Shown piece by piece: positions 22,850-33,311 of a DNA stretch of 64,000 bases. Source of the DNA: Sceloporus undulatus (Eukaryota > Chordata > Lepidosauria > Squamata > Phrynosomatidae). Each line of letters starts with the position of its first letter. Positions within the stretch are counted from its first letter, which is position 1. The DNA is taken from the NCBI RefSeq assembly GCF_019175285.1, contig NC_056523.1:205014944-205078943 (forward strand), in the 5' to 3' direction. Under the pieces are notes generated by a model, which saw only the letters and a list, made by a program, of their open reading frames with translations, had not been told where the DNA came from and made no database searches. The translations under genes were made by a program, and so were the position numbers.

Positions 22850-25160
22850 AAAAACTTTATTAATAAGCAAAACATACAATCATACATTTAGTAACAACCA
22901 TACATTAAAAATATAGATACATACCTTACATACATATTCTCATATTATCTACATTATCTCACTTAACCTAACCTAATCGATCCTAATCATCAATTTCTAC
23001 GTTTCGTATCTTGCTTATCCCTATATTTTCTTTCTTCTATCTTACTTAAATTACCTTCTTTCGCTTCTTCTTTACATTTTCCTTACATTCATTCCTATCG
23101 TACACACTTCCTTCCTACCAATCTTTGCTATTAGTGGAAAATTAAACTTTCTCTTTGTAGACTATGTAACTGTAGATCCCATCCTAATTACATTATTTAA
23201 GCAAACCGGTTGCTCTATTCCTTTATTACAACAACTTCTCCCCATCTTGTCTTTAAAAATTCTAGTACTTTCCTCCATTCTTCCAATCCTTTCCCTTCTG
23301 CTATGTTCCTCATCACTTGTGTTAGTTTGTCCATCTGCATCCCTTCATATAATTTCAATAACCACTCATCTATTGTTGGGGTGACCTCATTTTTCCAGTT
23401 TTTTGCAAAGCATATTCTAGCTAGTGTGATCATATAATAAATTATTTTCCCATGCTCTTTCTCCAATGTTTCATCCATCATTCCTAATAAAAAGAGCTCT
23501 GGTTTTTGCTGGATTTCCCCCCCTAATATTTCTCCAATTGCATCATTTATTTCCCCCCAATAATTTTTAGCATGTTTACACGACCACCAACAGTGGTAAA
23601 ATGAGCCAATTTCAGTCTAAATCAAACCCATATAATTTTTGATCCATTTAAAAATCTTTCTGTAATTTGTCTGTGGGTGAACCAATTAATATCCCATCCT
23701 TCTTCTATTAGTTTATCTCTTGGTTTCACTTCTAAGACACTCTCATTAACATGCAGAATTTCTTTATATGTATACCAATTTGTGCTTTTGGACATTTCTT
23801 TCCTATGAAAGGCTTCATAGGGGGAAACCCATCCTCCCATTTTCGGTAAGATTCTTTTTTTTATATCAATTCCAAACTCTGATTAAGGGCTTCCTAATGC
23901 AATGAATTGCAAAATTTCTATTGGATTTATCTTTTTCATAGGCCAAATATGCATGCCAACCTAGATTCACTCCTTCGCTTTCTAATTCTAATACATCTTC
24001 TTCACCCAATGTAACCCAATCCCTCAGCCACAGAAGACAACATGCCTCAAAATATAGTTTCATATTTGGGAGATTTAAGCCTCCTCGCTCTCTCGAGTCC
24101 TGTAAGATTTTAAGTTTAACTTTGGCTTTCTTGCCTTTCCAAATGAATTGAGATATGTCTTTATGCCATTCTTTGAATATTACATCCAATGTTATTGTGG
24201 GGATCATTTGAAATAAAAAAAAGTAGTCTAGGTAACACATTCATTTTTATTAAAGCTATTCTTACATAAGGGACAAATTGAGCTTATTCCAATTAATTAA
24301 GTCTCTCCTTACTTTACTCTATAATTTCTTATAATTGTCTTCAAACAAATCTAATAGCCTTTTTGTAATTTGTACTCCTAAATATCTGATTTTTTTCTCC
24401 TATTTTTATACCCGCTCTTTTTTCCAAAAATTTTTCTTCCTCTTTCCTTATATTTTTTTGTTAAAAAGATTGATTTGACTTTGTTAATTTTACAGCCTGT
24501 TACTTCCCCAAATTTTTCTAAGTGTTTCAACACCTTTACAATGTTTTCTGTGCGTCTTCTAATATAATAAACACATCATCAGCAAATGCTCTTATTTTAT
24601 AATTATATTTTTAAATGTTTGTTCCCTTTACCTCCTTATCTGATTTTATCTCTTTTATCAATAATTCTATAATTAACAAAAACAAGAGTGGGGAAAGGGG
24701 ACAACCTTGTCATGTACCCCTCTGTATTTTGATGTAGTTAGTTTTCTCCCCATTGATTTTTAATTTGTGCTTTTTGGTCAACATAGATTCTCTGTATCCA
24801 ATTAAAATAGTTTCCTTTCATTTGAATTTCCCCCAAAATTTCCAATAGTGTGTCCCAATTTACTGAACCGAAAGCTTTCTTGAAATCGAAAAAAATAGTC
24901 CCAATTTCTTATCACTATGACGTTCATAATATTCCAAGATATTGATTACTGTTCTCATATTCTCTCTCATATGTCGATTTGGTAGGAAACCCTTTTGGTT
25001 GGGGTCTATTGTGTCTTTCAAACATTTTTTCAATCTAGTTGCTAGAATCGTTGCAAATATTTTGTAATCATTATTCAACAAGGAAATGGGTCTATAATTC
25101 GCTGGGTCTAAATTATCTTTCCCCTCTTTTGGAATTAGAATTATTTCTGCCTCTCTCCAT
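22850..25160 (-). mobile_element. L1 LINE, 5'-truncated and broken
   Basis: The minus strand gives L1 ORF2 landmarks: ILIPKEGKDNLDPANYRPIS (about 25085-25145), NNDYKIFATILATRLKKCLK, FLPNRHMRENMRTVINIL, and later FIWKGKKAKVKLKILQDSRE with RGGLNLPNMKLYFEA (about 24060-24150). The C-terminal piece at 23215-23481 includes FAKNWKNEVTPTIDEWL. The RT core is split by frame changes and ORF1 and the endonuclease are missing. Its 3' end is at the low coordinate. Confidence 0.88.
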
Positions 25161-25915
25161 TAATCTCTTTTTTAAAAGTCCTACATTTTGATATGTAGGC
25201 CTCGCCGAGGCCTGGGAGGGAGCCTCTCCGTGGCCGGAGGTCCGACCGCGGAGCTGCCTCCAAGGCCTCGCCGAGGCCTGGGGGGAGCCTCTTCGTGGCC
25301 GGAGTTCCGACCGCAGAGCCGCCTCCAAGGCCTCGCCGAGGCCTGGGAGGGAGCATCTCCATGGCCGGAGCTCCTACCGCGGAGCCGCCTCCAAGGCCTC
25401 ACCGAGGCCTGGGAGGGAGCCTTTCCGTGGCCGGAGCTCTGACCGCAGAGAGCCCTCCCAGGACTCGGCGAGGCCGGAGGACCCCACAGCCGGAGCTGCA
25501 ACTGCGGAGCTGCCTCCAAGGCCTCGGCGAGGCCTGGGAGGGAGCCTCTCCGTGGCCGGAGCTCTGACTGCAGAGAGCCCTCCCAGGCTTCGTTGAGGCC
25601 GTAGGACCCCCGACCGTGGACTGCATCCAAGGCCTAGCTGGGCCTGGGAGGAGAGCTCCTCAAATGGCCGGAGGCGGCCCCAAACAGGAGCTGCTGTGCG
25701 CCAGTGGGACCGGCAGCCCCTGCAAAGGAGAAGGAGGAGGCAGACGCGAGGTGGGTGGCCAGCTGGCGCATGAGCAGCCGCAGCCACAAAAGGCACACAT
25801 GGGGGGAAGTGGCCACGGGCGAGGCAGTCCCGCTTTTGGCGGGAAACCGGACCGGAACCGGGCTGGCACCACCAAAAGCAGGATTGTCCCGCCTAAAGGC
25901 GGGATATGGCATCTC
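25160..25915 (-). mobile_element. SVA-like composite element with GC-rich VNTR
   Basis: Read on the minus strand it begins atgccatatcccgcctttag, runs through a unique GC-rich part (25650-25900), then the 66-bp VNTR, and ends tatcaaaatgtaggact plus an A run. This is the architecture of VNTR composite retrotransposons moved by L1. It abuts a truncated L1 on the same strand, so it could instead be an unusual L1 5' end. No coding function is seen. Confidence 0.5.
25197..25640. repeat. GC-rich minisatellite, unit about 66 bp, about 7 units
   Basis: Units share aggcctcgccgaggcctggg, then agggagcctctccgtggccg and gagctgcctcca. Long apparent open frames in all frames are a by-product of the repeat. 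The stretch is rich in CpG. Confidence 0.9.
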
Positions 25916-25939
25916 TAGATGTGAGAGAAGTTAACAATG

Positions 25940-26270
25940 ACAAACATCTGCTACTGCCCAGAAGACCTTTGCAGCTATCTCTCCCAGATTATGGAACAGC
26001 CTGCCGGACGAGATCCATCATATTACCACCTTAAAAGCTTTTTTTAAAAAAGATGGATCTCTTCCAGCAGGCCTTTCCTGAATGGATACGCGGCCACCAT
26101 CAAAAGAAAACTTAACTCGGCCTCTGATTTGGCTACAGTTACTGTTTATTTGTTATTACTGTTATTGTTTTAAACATGTTTTAAATTGTACATGGTTTAA
26201 TTGTATTTTTACAATTAATTATGTATTAATTATTATTACTGTATTATTAAACCAGTACGAAGCTAAGCAC
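25940..26270 (+). mobile_element. L2-like LINE 3' end fragment
   Basis: Broken frames give LWNSLPDEI-type C-terminal text (cagattatggaacagcctgc) and cagcaggcctttcctgaatg. An AT-rich tail follows. Confidence 0.65.
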
Positions 26271-26981
26271 TCTCCTTTCCTTCTTTTCCTCCCAAGATGG
26301 TGTGGCTTCTATGCAGCTCCAGTGAGTAAATGGACTCAAGGCTGTTTGGAAGGGAAGGCCCACCATGCTGCCTAATCCTAAGCTCAAACCCCTGCACAAT
26401 CACCACAAACCCAAGGCCATTCCTGTTTGCCTCCTTTCCTTTCCTATCTTCTGGGCCCATCGAGGGAAGCAGGGAGGAAATGGAAGAATAAGGCAGCAGT
26501 GCTATGCCTGTGCAGTATAGCAACCCGAGCCTTCAAAACGGGATGAGGCTCCCGCCAATTCCAGACTTTTTGCATGGTTTCCTGGTTCATCGCCACAGCC
26601 GCACTTTAACCTACCCATCATCCTGTGATGAAGGAGAAATCTGGGTTTTATTGCTTCAACTGTCAACTGGGACATTTCTTAGTCTCTTCAATCTGGGAAT
26701 TTTCCAGTTTTCCGGGACAAATGGAAACCCTAGGTGCCACAACAAACTATAAATTCCAGGATTCTCTAACCATGATAGTTAAAGCGGTGTCAAAACTGCA
26801 AGTCAAGTCAGCCCCTCTTCTTGGCCTTTCCACCACTGGTAGCCGGGTGATTTCCAAACCACAAAGGAGGGCAAGGCACCACAAAATATAGGACATTCAA
26901 GAAAAATATGGGATACGACCACATAAAAGTTAAAAACAGAGAAATCTAAATCCATTTCATATGATTTACTTAACAGGGATA
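26271..26981. other. Spacer, no gene recognised
   Basis: Short fragments of the foldback family occur near 26735-26800 (acaacaaactataaattcca). Nothing else was recognised. Confidence 0.45.
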
Positions 26982-27335
26982 CAATCAACCCTCCACGTTT
27001 GGAGATTTGACCTTGGTAGATTTCAGTATTCGTGGATTTGATTAGTATGTTCTCTCTAGGAATCTCTAGGTCCACCAACTTTTGCCAGAGGTAGCACTCA
27101 AGGACCTAGAGACTGCTAGAGAGAACACTTCTCTAGGCATTTCTGGGTCTTCCAGCACAATTCTATGGTCAACGTCCAGCCAATGTTGATCATAGAGTTG
27201 CCCCGAGAGACCTAGAGATTCCCAGAGAGGTGCTCTCTCAGGTTTTAAAAAAATATAGTGTTTTTTATTTATTTATTTTTCCACTTTCATGGGAGTCCTA
27301 AGTCCCTAACAGCAGTGAATTTGGAGGTCCCACTC
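26982..27335. mobile_element. MITE, relative of 22046-22410
   Basis: It starts caatcaaccctccacgtttg after TA and ends gaatttggaggtcccactc before TA. The interior repeats gaatctctaggtcc and its inverse. Confidence 0.7.
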
Positions 27336-27496
27336 TATTACATATATTGTGTTATATTATGTACTCAACTGTATTTTTCTAATGAACTTATCTTCATTAA
27401 AATCACCTCTCCTTTTCCCTGGTTCCCCCCCTCCCTTTCCTCTTCCTATCTTCCCAGTCTCCTTCCCTCCTCTTTGCTTGAGCTCAGAGAAAACTA

Positions 27497-27893
27497 TGGG
27501 CCTGTACAGACAGGCCAAAATAATGCTACTTTGGGTCACTTTGGAGGTAGGCTGTTTAAATAATGCATGCATCCTAAGAGGCCAGAAGCCACGCCAAAGC
27601 CATGCTCCAGTTCTAAAGACTGGAGCACAACTTTGGTCAGGGACGTAGCTAGGATTTTAGGAAGGGGGGGTCCAGACTAAGTGCCACCATTATAATGGGG
27701 CTTGAGTGCGGCGGCGCAGCAGCACACACCATTCATTTTTCTAATGGAAGGGGGGGTCCGGACCCCCAGATCCCCCCCTTGGCTACATCCCTGCTTTGGT
27801 GCAGCTTCTGACCTCTTAAGATGCATGTGTCATTTAAACAGCATACCTCCAAAGTGACCCGAAGCAGCTTTATTTGGGGCTGTCTGTACAGGT
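27497..27893. mobile_element. Palindromic MITE, host of a nested hAT-like element
   Basis: Outer arms: gggcctgtacagacaggcca on the left and ggggctgtctgtacagg on the right. It is the same family as 14065-14285 and is split by the element at 27638-27793. Confidence 0.8.
27638..27793. mobile_element. hAT-like MITE nested in the palindromic MITE
   Basis: Ends cagggacgtagc and gctacatccctg are inverted. The direct repeat ctttggt flanks it (27631-27637 and 27794-27800). A sister copy with its own flanking repeat is at 60347-60509. Confidence 0.8.
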
Positions 27894-28059
27894 TCATCGT
27901 CTCTCGGAGGAGCTGTGAAGAGATGGGCAGTCTCTTTCATTGAGGAGGGTGTTAAAAAATTATCTGGACTGGGTATCAAACATGTTCAGAATGGAGGATG
28001 TGTTGGAATTTCTCCCCAACAGAAAGTTGCAGTGCAGGACAGTTGGAAATGACTTGAAA

Positions 28060-28262
28060 ACACACAATAACAACAATTTCAGATGAGGCCAAACAAAAGC
28101 AGAATACAGTGGTTCTGTTACTTCACTTGATCTGGATACTGTGCTCCTACTGCAGTAGCCAACAATTACATTGGCCTTTTCGGCTACCACATCACACTGT
28201 TTACCTGTGTTTAGCTTGCGGTTTATTAAAACCCCTAGATCCTTTTCACATATCCTGCTGTC
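28060..28262 (-). mobile_element. CR1 LINE fragment
   Basis: The minus strand gives KDLGVLINRKLN-like text and VAEKANVIVGYCSR, then LYSAFVWPHL, matching the CR1 region between the RT core and the C-terminus. Confidence 0.7.
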
Positions 28263-28639
28263 AAGAGTTCTGAACGTTTGCTTGGCATTTTACCATCTTT
28301 GAGTTGCCCTCACAAAAATATAGTTGCCCTCATAGTGAGTGCTTGGCATATTTTCAGCAATAAGATAATAAACGGTGTTCAAACACCTGCCTTGTCTATT
28401 TACCAAATGATCATCAAACAAACAAACAAACAAAAAAACAGAACAGGATCATTTATAAATATAAGTAGGTTATGCTCTTTGCAATTGAAGCACTGGTTTG
28501 CTACTTGCAGAGTTTTGGATATACATCTGTATACCATTTTTAAATTCTCTAAAGTTCACATTCTCAGTCATTCTTTAAGGTGAGTTATATTACAGATACT
28601 GACTCTATTCTGGTGTGGAAGTTTGCCAAAGCAGTTTGC

Positions 28640-29960
28640 AGTCCAATTCTATGCATGTTTGTTCATAAGAAGATCACAAAGATCTCACTCCTGAATAGTG
28701 ATGCACAACTTACAGCCACAATAAACTTAGTGGTTGAAGTGATGTGGAGGAGGGGGTTAGAGGGAAGGAGTCCAAGGGGGAACCCTGGGTAGGAAGGGCG
28801 GATGGAGGGGCGACGCTGGGCGGCTGCAAAGGACCTCTCCATCCCTCCTTTCGGCTGGCGGTGCCACGATGAAGGTGAAGTTGAAAAATGTTTTTGCTGA
28901 GGAGGGGAGGGGTGAATAAGACACAATACAACTAACTGGCAGAAAAAAGGCCACAACTTTATTAAATACAGCAACCCGACCCCTCCGCCACTCTGCAGCT
29001 CCGGCAAGCCACCAATCGGCCACTTTCGCCCTCGAAGGGGAGGCTGGGAGTTGTAGTCACCCAGCCCAGAAGTGGACCAGTGGCACAGCGCTTCTTCCCG
29101 CTCCCAGAGGACCCGAAGCGCTGCAGCCGGCTGCTGGGGTTGCATGCTCTTTGCCAGGCAGGAGTCTGGTGGGGCCGTAGGCTGCCAGGCAAGCAGCCCA
29201 CCACCACCAGGCCCCCTGGAAGATGGCCCAACCTCCCCCCACAGCAACCTGACCAACCCGGTAAATCGATGGTCCCCTTTGTCATCTGCTTCTTGGTTTC
29301 TCTGAGCGGTCTGATGTATGCGCTGCTGCAGCTGGGGCAGCCCTGTGACTGCACCCAGCACCTGAAGTCAGCCAGTGATCTTATCCATGCCAAGGAGAAG
29401 AAGCTTGCCCAAATGCAGAATGAAATGAAGCAGCTGCAATGGCGATGAAAAGCACCAGAGCCAGCAAAGCAAGCATTGCCTCTTATTTATGCTATCATGA
29501 CCACATATGCTAGGCTGGTACAGAAGGCTGAGCTTGTGCGTCTTTTGCAGATGTTCATGTGCATAAAAAACTTTCACTGGATTGTGGTTGAGGATTCGAT
29601 TGAGGTTGAAGACCCAGCTGGTCTCGGAGCTGCTGGTCCAGAACAACCTGCCTTTCATGTACCTCCATGTGGAGACACCCAAGGAAGACAAGTGGACAAG
29701 GCTGGCTTTCCTGTGGCCCTTCAGCTGCTCCTAGCTAATTGGGAGGCTCATCTGGAGAGCAGCCTTCTGCAGTCACTGGTGTATATTGAGGAGCTGGAGC
29801 CCAAAGCTGACAATTGCACCAAAGACATAACACAAAAGGAAAAAGAGACAAGAAGGGAAGAAAGCATCAGCAAACTGTGGCATAAACGCAAGCTCAGAGT
29901 ACATCCACAGGGAAAGAAAGGCAACCCAACTCCATCAGGGCTTGCCTGAAAGAAGAGCCC
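28640..29960 (+). pseudogene. B3GAT3P: Processed pseudogene of B3GAT3
   Basis: B3GAT3 is the Golgi glucuronosyltransferase that completes the proteoglycan linker. A start at 28869 reads MKVKLKNVFA against human MKLKLKNVFL. After about 370 foreign bases (28902-29270) it resumes CFLVSLSGLMYALLQLGQPC (human [20 protein letters not shown]), then TYARLVQKAELVRL and HWIVVEDS. In another frame it gives TQLVSELLVQNN, and near the end AGFPVALQLLL and HLESSLLQSLV. Introns are absent. The central catalytic part between the VVED region and AGFPVAL is mostly deleted, there is a stop after QLQWR, and frames shift, so it cannot make enzyme. About 230 bases of probable 5' UTR precede the start. Confidence 0.85.
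28902..29270. other. Foreign GC-rich insert in the B3GAT3 pseudogene
   Basis: It interrupts the alignment between VFA and CFLVS of B3GAT3. On the minus strand it has aataaagttgtggc, a polyadenylation-type signal, at about 28951-28964, so it may be a second small retrocopy in inverse orientation. Alternatively it is an upstream exon or retained piece of the parent transcript. I could not identify it. Confidence 0.5.
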
Positions 29961-30009
29961 TCCCCTCCATCCACCATCATCCACAGGGAGAGAAGGACAG
30001 GCCAGTCTA

Positions 30010-30224
30010 ATCAGAGTAAAAAGAAGGGCCCTCCATCCAGTCCATCTGCCATGGTCCAGGCCTCAGAGGGAGAGCAGATCTGCTGGACTTTTCTCCTTCC
30101 CCAGTGCCATTCCCTTCTCCTTTTGTGTCTTGTCTCTTTAGATTGTAAGCCTGAGGGCAGGGAAATGACTAACAATTTGTAAGCTGCTCTGATAGCCTTT
30201 TGGCTGAAGAGCAGGGTATAAGTA

Positions 30225-30225
<1 letters not shown>
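30010..30225 (+). mobile_element. L2-like LINE 3' UTR fragment
   Basis: It shares tccatctgccatggtccagg and gattgtaagcctgagggcag with the 3' end of the L2 fragment at 38640-39415. Confidence 0.7.
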
Positions 30226-30271
<46 letters not shown>

Positions 30272-30330
30272 NNNNNNNNNNNNNNNNNNNNNNNNNCTAA
30301 TAATAATCTAATAATAATAATACTATTTTA
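30222..30330. repeat. (AAT)n microsatellite with 25-N gap
   Basis: Triplet run at the LINE tail, with N at 30272-30296. Its length is uncertain. Confidence 0.95.
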
Positions 30331-30715
30331 CACACATCCAGCACATGAGGCCCCTCTTCTAATCTAAGTAGGGGATTTCCTTCTTTCCTGTTTTTTAACC
30401 ATTGAAGGAAGGATTTCCCCTTCCTTGGATTACATGTTGCTTGAGAATAGAAACCAAAGAGACTTCGCTTTCATCCAAGCTGAAGGCAGTTACATAACTT
30501 ACTCTGGAAGCTAGCCACAGCATGACTAAAACGACTAATAATCTAAGTGCAAATGAATGTAGATATTGTATGAGTTCACGGACTTGAACAATCACTTTTA
30601 TGGGATTGGGTATACCCAACAGAAATTTTCAACAGAGCCAAACCATTCTGTATTACACTGGAATACCTTATTCTCCTTATTTTGTTTTTTTTTTTTAAAT
30701 AATTAGTTTAAAAAT
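30331..30715. other. Spacer, nothing recognised
   Basis: No gene or known repeat was recognised. Confidence 0.45.
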
Positions 30716-32180
30716 ATGCTGTAGAGAATGACAGGTTTGACGGGCGGTGGGGGGATCTCAGCCAATCACAAGCCAGCGCCTTCACCCAATAAATGCTGGC
30801 TGGGAAGATTTAACAAGTTTTGTGTTGGCCGTTGAACTTGGCAGTTGGGGGAAAATGTTGAGTCCAGAGTGGACGCCATTCTGCAAGTTATAGAAGGAAC
30901 TGTTAGTTAGAGTTTAGCTATAGCCCGTGGTGGCGAACTATGCACGAGTACCAGAAGTGGCACTCAGAGCCCTCTCTGTGGGCACACATAAGTGGGTTTT
31001 AGGTTGCAGTTTTGGCACTCAGTCTCTAAAACTTTGCCGTCACTGCTATAGACTGTGATGGGTCTGTTAGGTCCGATAGGGACAGTAAAAATATTTGAGT
31101 CTGAAAGAGACTCAGCGTCGAACTGAACTCTAAAGAAAGGGTTTGGTCTTTAATCTCCTGCGGGATAATAGCCTGAGTTATTAAATTACAATTTAATTCA
31201 CAATAAGGACATAGGATACATCTATGTAACAAAGAACGACTACAACAACAATTTCGTATCCATAACGCTTGTGCAGGTGTGTTTTCAAATAACTTTATTA
31301 TTGTTCAAAAACCACATGGCCAGAGTTTTTTCAAAAACAAAAAGTATGCTACTGAACCTTAGAAATTTAGAGTGGGTGTGACATATTTGGGTATGGAAAA
31401 TTTGGTGGCTGGAAGTGTGCTGGTTGTGGTGATAGGGTTCCGGTACAAATTCCAGATACCCAATATTTAGTTTGAACTTTAGAGTAGAAAGTTCCAACAG
31501 TTAAGAATCTAGTTTGTGTCAGTAGAATAATCTCTGAGGGAATATAAGAGTAACTGTAGGAGATTATTTGGAGACTGACCAGGCTAGACACTACCTAGCC
31601 CTGAGGTAAACTGCTGAGGTAATTTAGGGGACTAGAAAATAAGAGATACTAACAGAGAGAGTGGAAGAGCCATTCCTTCTGAAATAATAGTAAAACAAGA
31701 GCACACTTAGAAATCACTTTGAGAGTATTCCTGAGGTTAAACATTTGGGGTAAAATAAAGAATCACTAATCTGCCATCATGAATTACATGTATCTTCCTA
31801 CTCAGTTGAGGCACTGATATTTAGAAGTTTCCTGAGGTAAAATCTTAGCGGTAATGTAGGGAAACACTCAGGACATGCCTCCTAAGAGTCAAACCTCCAG
31901 CAGTGCCAGAGATGGTAGAAGTGGAGGAGGTTGGAGAAGAAATGGTCGCTAGCTTGACACTTCAATTCTGAACATGAAGAAAGTTGGAAATTTGGAAAAT
32001 CAAGTGAGAAATTGATTGGCCAGAACTGAAAGAGAAAGAGAAATGGCCAAATTGAAAGGAAAAACTTGAAATGGGAAGAATAGTTTAAGACAAGCTGAAC
32101 TTGAAAAAGAGCAGGGAATTTGAAGGAAAAAGGAAGGGACATGAATTAAGATGAGAAATTTAGACCAGGGAACCCCTGAA
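30716..32180 (+). mobile_element. LTR-element fossil: LTR plus start of internal region
   Basis: An LTR-like block of about 660 bases has a promoter-like ccaatcac/cccaataaa region and a late aataactttatt region. It is followed by a leader and a gag-like start (MPPKSQTSSSARD). The order matches the larger fossil at 36872-41040, so both belong to one family. I cannot tell a Ty3/Gypsy-type element from an endogenous retrovirus here. It is clearly broken and incomplete, with no second LTR in view. A small hAT-like MITE lies inside the LTR. Confidence 0.6.
30927..31044. mobile_element. hAT-like MITE inside the LTR
   Basis: It begins cgtggtggcgaactatgcac and ends ttgccgtcactg, with inverted ends. 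The bases ctatag occur at both edges as a target repeat. The sequence is absent from the sister LTR at 36872. Confidence 0.75.
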
Positions 32181-33097
32181 ATCAAATGGGTGCTGAGATA
32201 ATCAGTTGCCTCATGCTGACATGAAAAGATTTCCCAGATGTACAACGAGGACAATATTGATTCTTTCTTACTGAAAGAGACAACCCTAGTACATATGGAG
32301 TACGTACTAGGGTGCCTGTCAGGCCATAGATTCGCACGGCCCATCCGTCCAACCCCATTATGCCCATGCAGGAAATCTAAATTACACCACACCAACACGA
32401 TGGCCACACTTACTGCCTGAGAACATGTTCCAATTCACTGGGATAATGGATCATTCGGACATGCAGCTGTCCTTCTTTTCCAACTCCTGAATTTCTTTTG
32501 TGGCATCAATGTCCTTCTTCTCAGCTGACTGACCTTTTCATGGATTCAACATTCTCATTGAGACGTTCCTTGAACTGGTTTGGAAAAAATAACCGCCCCC
32601 CATCAGTTACACTCGGCCCTTTCTAGACAGGTACCCTAGGGTTGCCCAGGGGGCGTCTCTTTCAGACACCCTAGTACGTACACAGTATGTACAAAATAGC
32701 AGCACCATGTAGAATTTGTGCTACATTTGGCGGTGCCTTACTCCTTTAGTGATTAGGACATCTTGTCACCCTGCCCTGCCAGATTACGTTTTTGCTGTGG
32801 ATCTAGACTGTGAAGAAGCGGCGATGCAGACCTGCTTTCAAGATAGCTGACCACAGTCAGAAAATCTGTGAAAAGACGGCTGCAGGCGACCAGAAAGTAT
32901 AAAAAGCCAAAGTGTGTGTGTGGGAATTTAGACATGGTGGACAGTTGTGACTTGACAATTGGATGGACAGTTGGAGGAATCAGTGGGCAGTGAATGTGTC
33001 CTTGGTGCCTGAATGAGGGCCATAACTCAGGGTGAATATCATTATCTGGTTGGAAAGAAAGTACTGGAACTTGCTAAAGATTTACTGTTCTACATGT
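32181..33097. other. Spacer with an unclassified repeat pair
   Basis: agtacgtactagggtgcctg (32299) and, in inverse sense, agacaccctagtacgtac (32665) suggest the ends of a transposon of about 400 bases. Nothing coding was recognised. Confidence 0.4.
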
Positions 33098-33310
33098 ATA
33101 ATTGTTGTGTACCTTCAACATTTCCAACTTATGGCCACCCTAAGGTGACCTATCACGCAAGATTTTGTTCAGCTGAGGTTTGACATTGCCTTCCCTAGGT
33201 GGAGGATGTGAGTTGCCCAAGGTCACCCAGTGAGTTTTTCATGGCTGAACTGGGAATGAATCCTGATCTCCAGGTCACAGACCAACACTCAAACCACAAA
33301 AACTGTACTC
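33098..33310 (-). mobile_element. tRNA-derived SINE (Sauria type)
   Basis: The plus strand reads ttgttgtgtaccttcaacat at the SINE 3' end, caaggtcacccagtgagttt in the body, and accaacactcaaaccac at the head. Confidence 0.8.
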
Positions 33311-33311
33311 G

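Noticed and set aside
25181-25934. Overlapping open frames of 75-150 codons in several frames
   Set aside because: They arise from the GC-rich 66-bp minisatellite and its GC-rich neighbour. The proline/arginine-rich text has no family match that I recognise.
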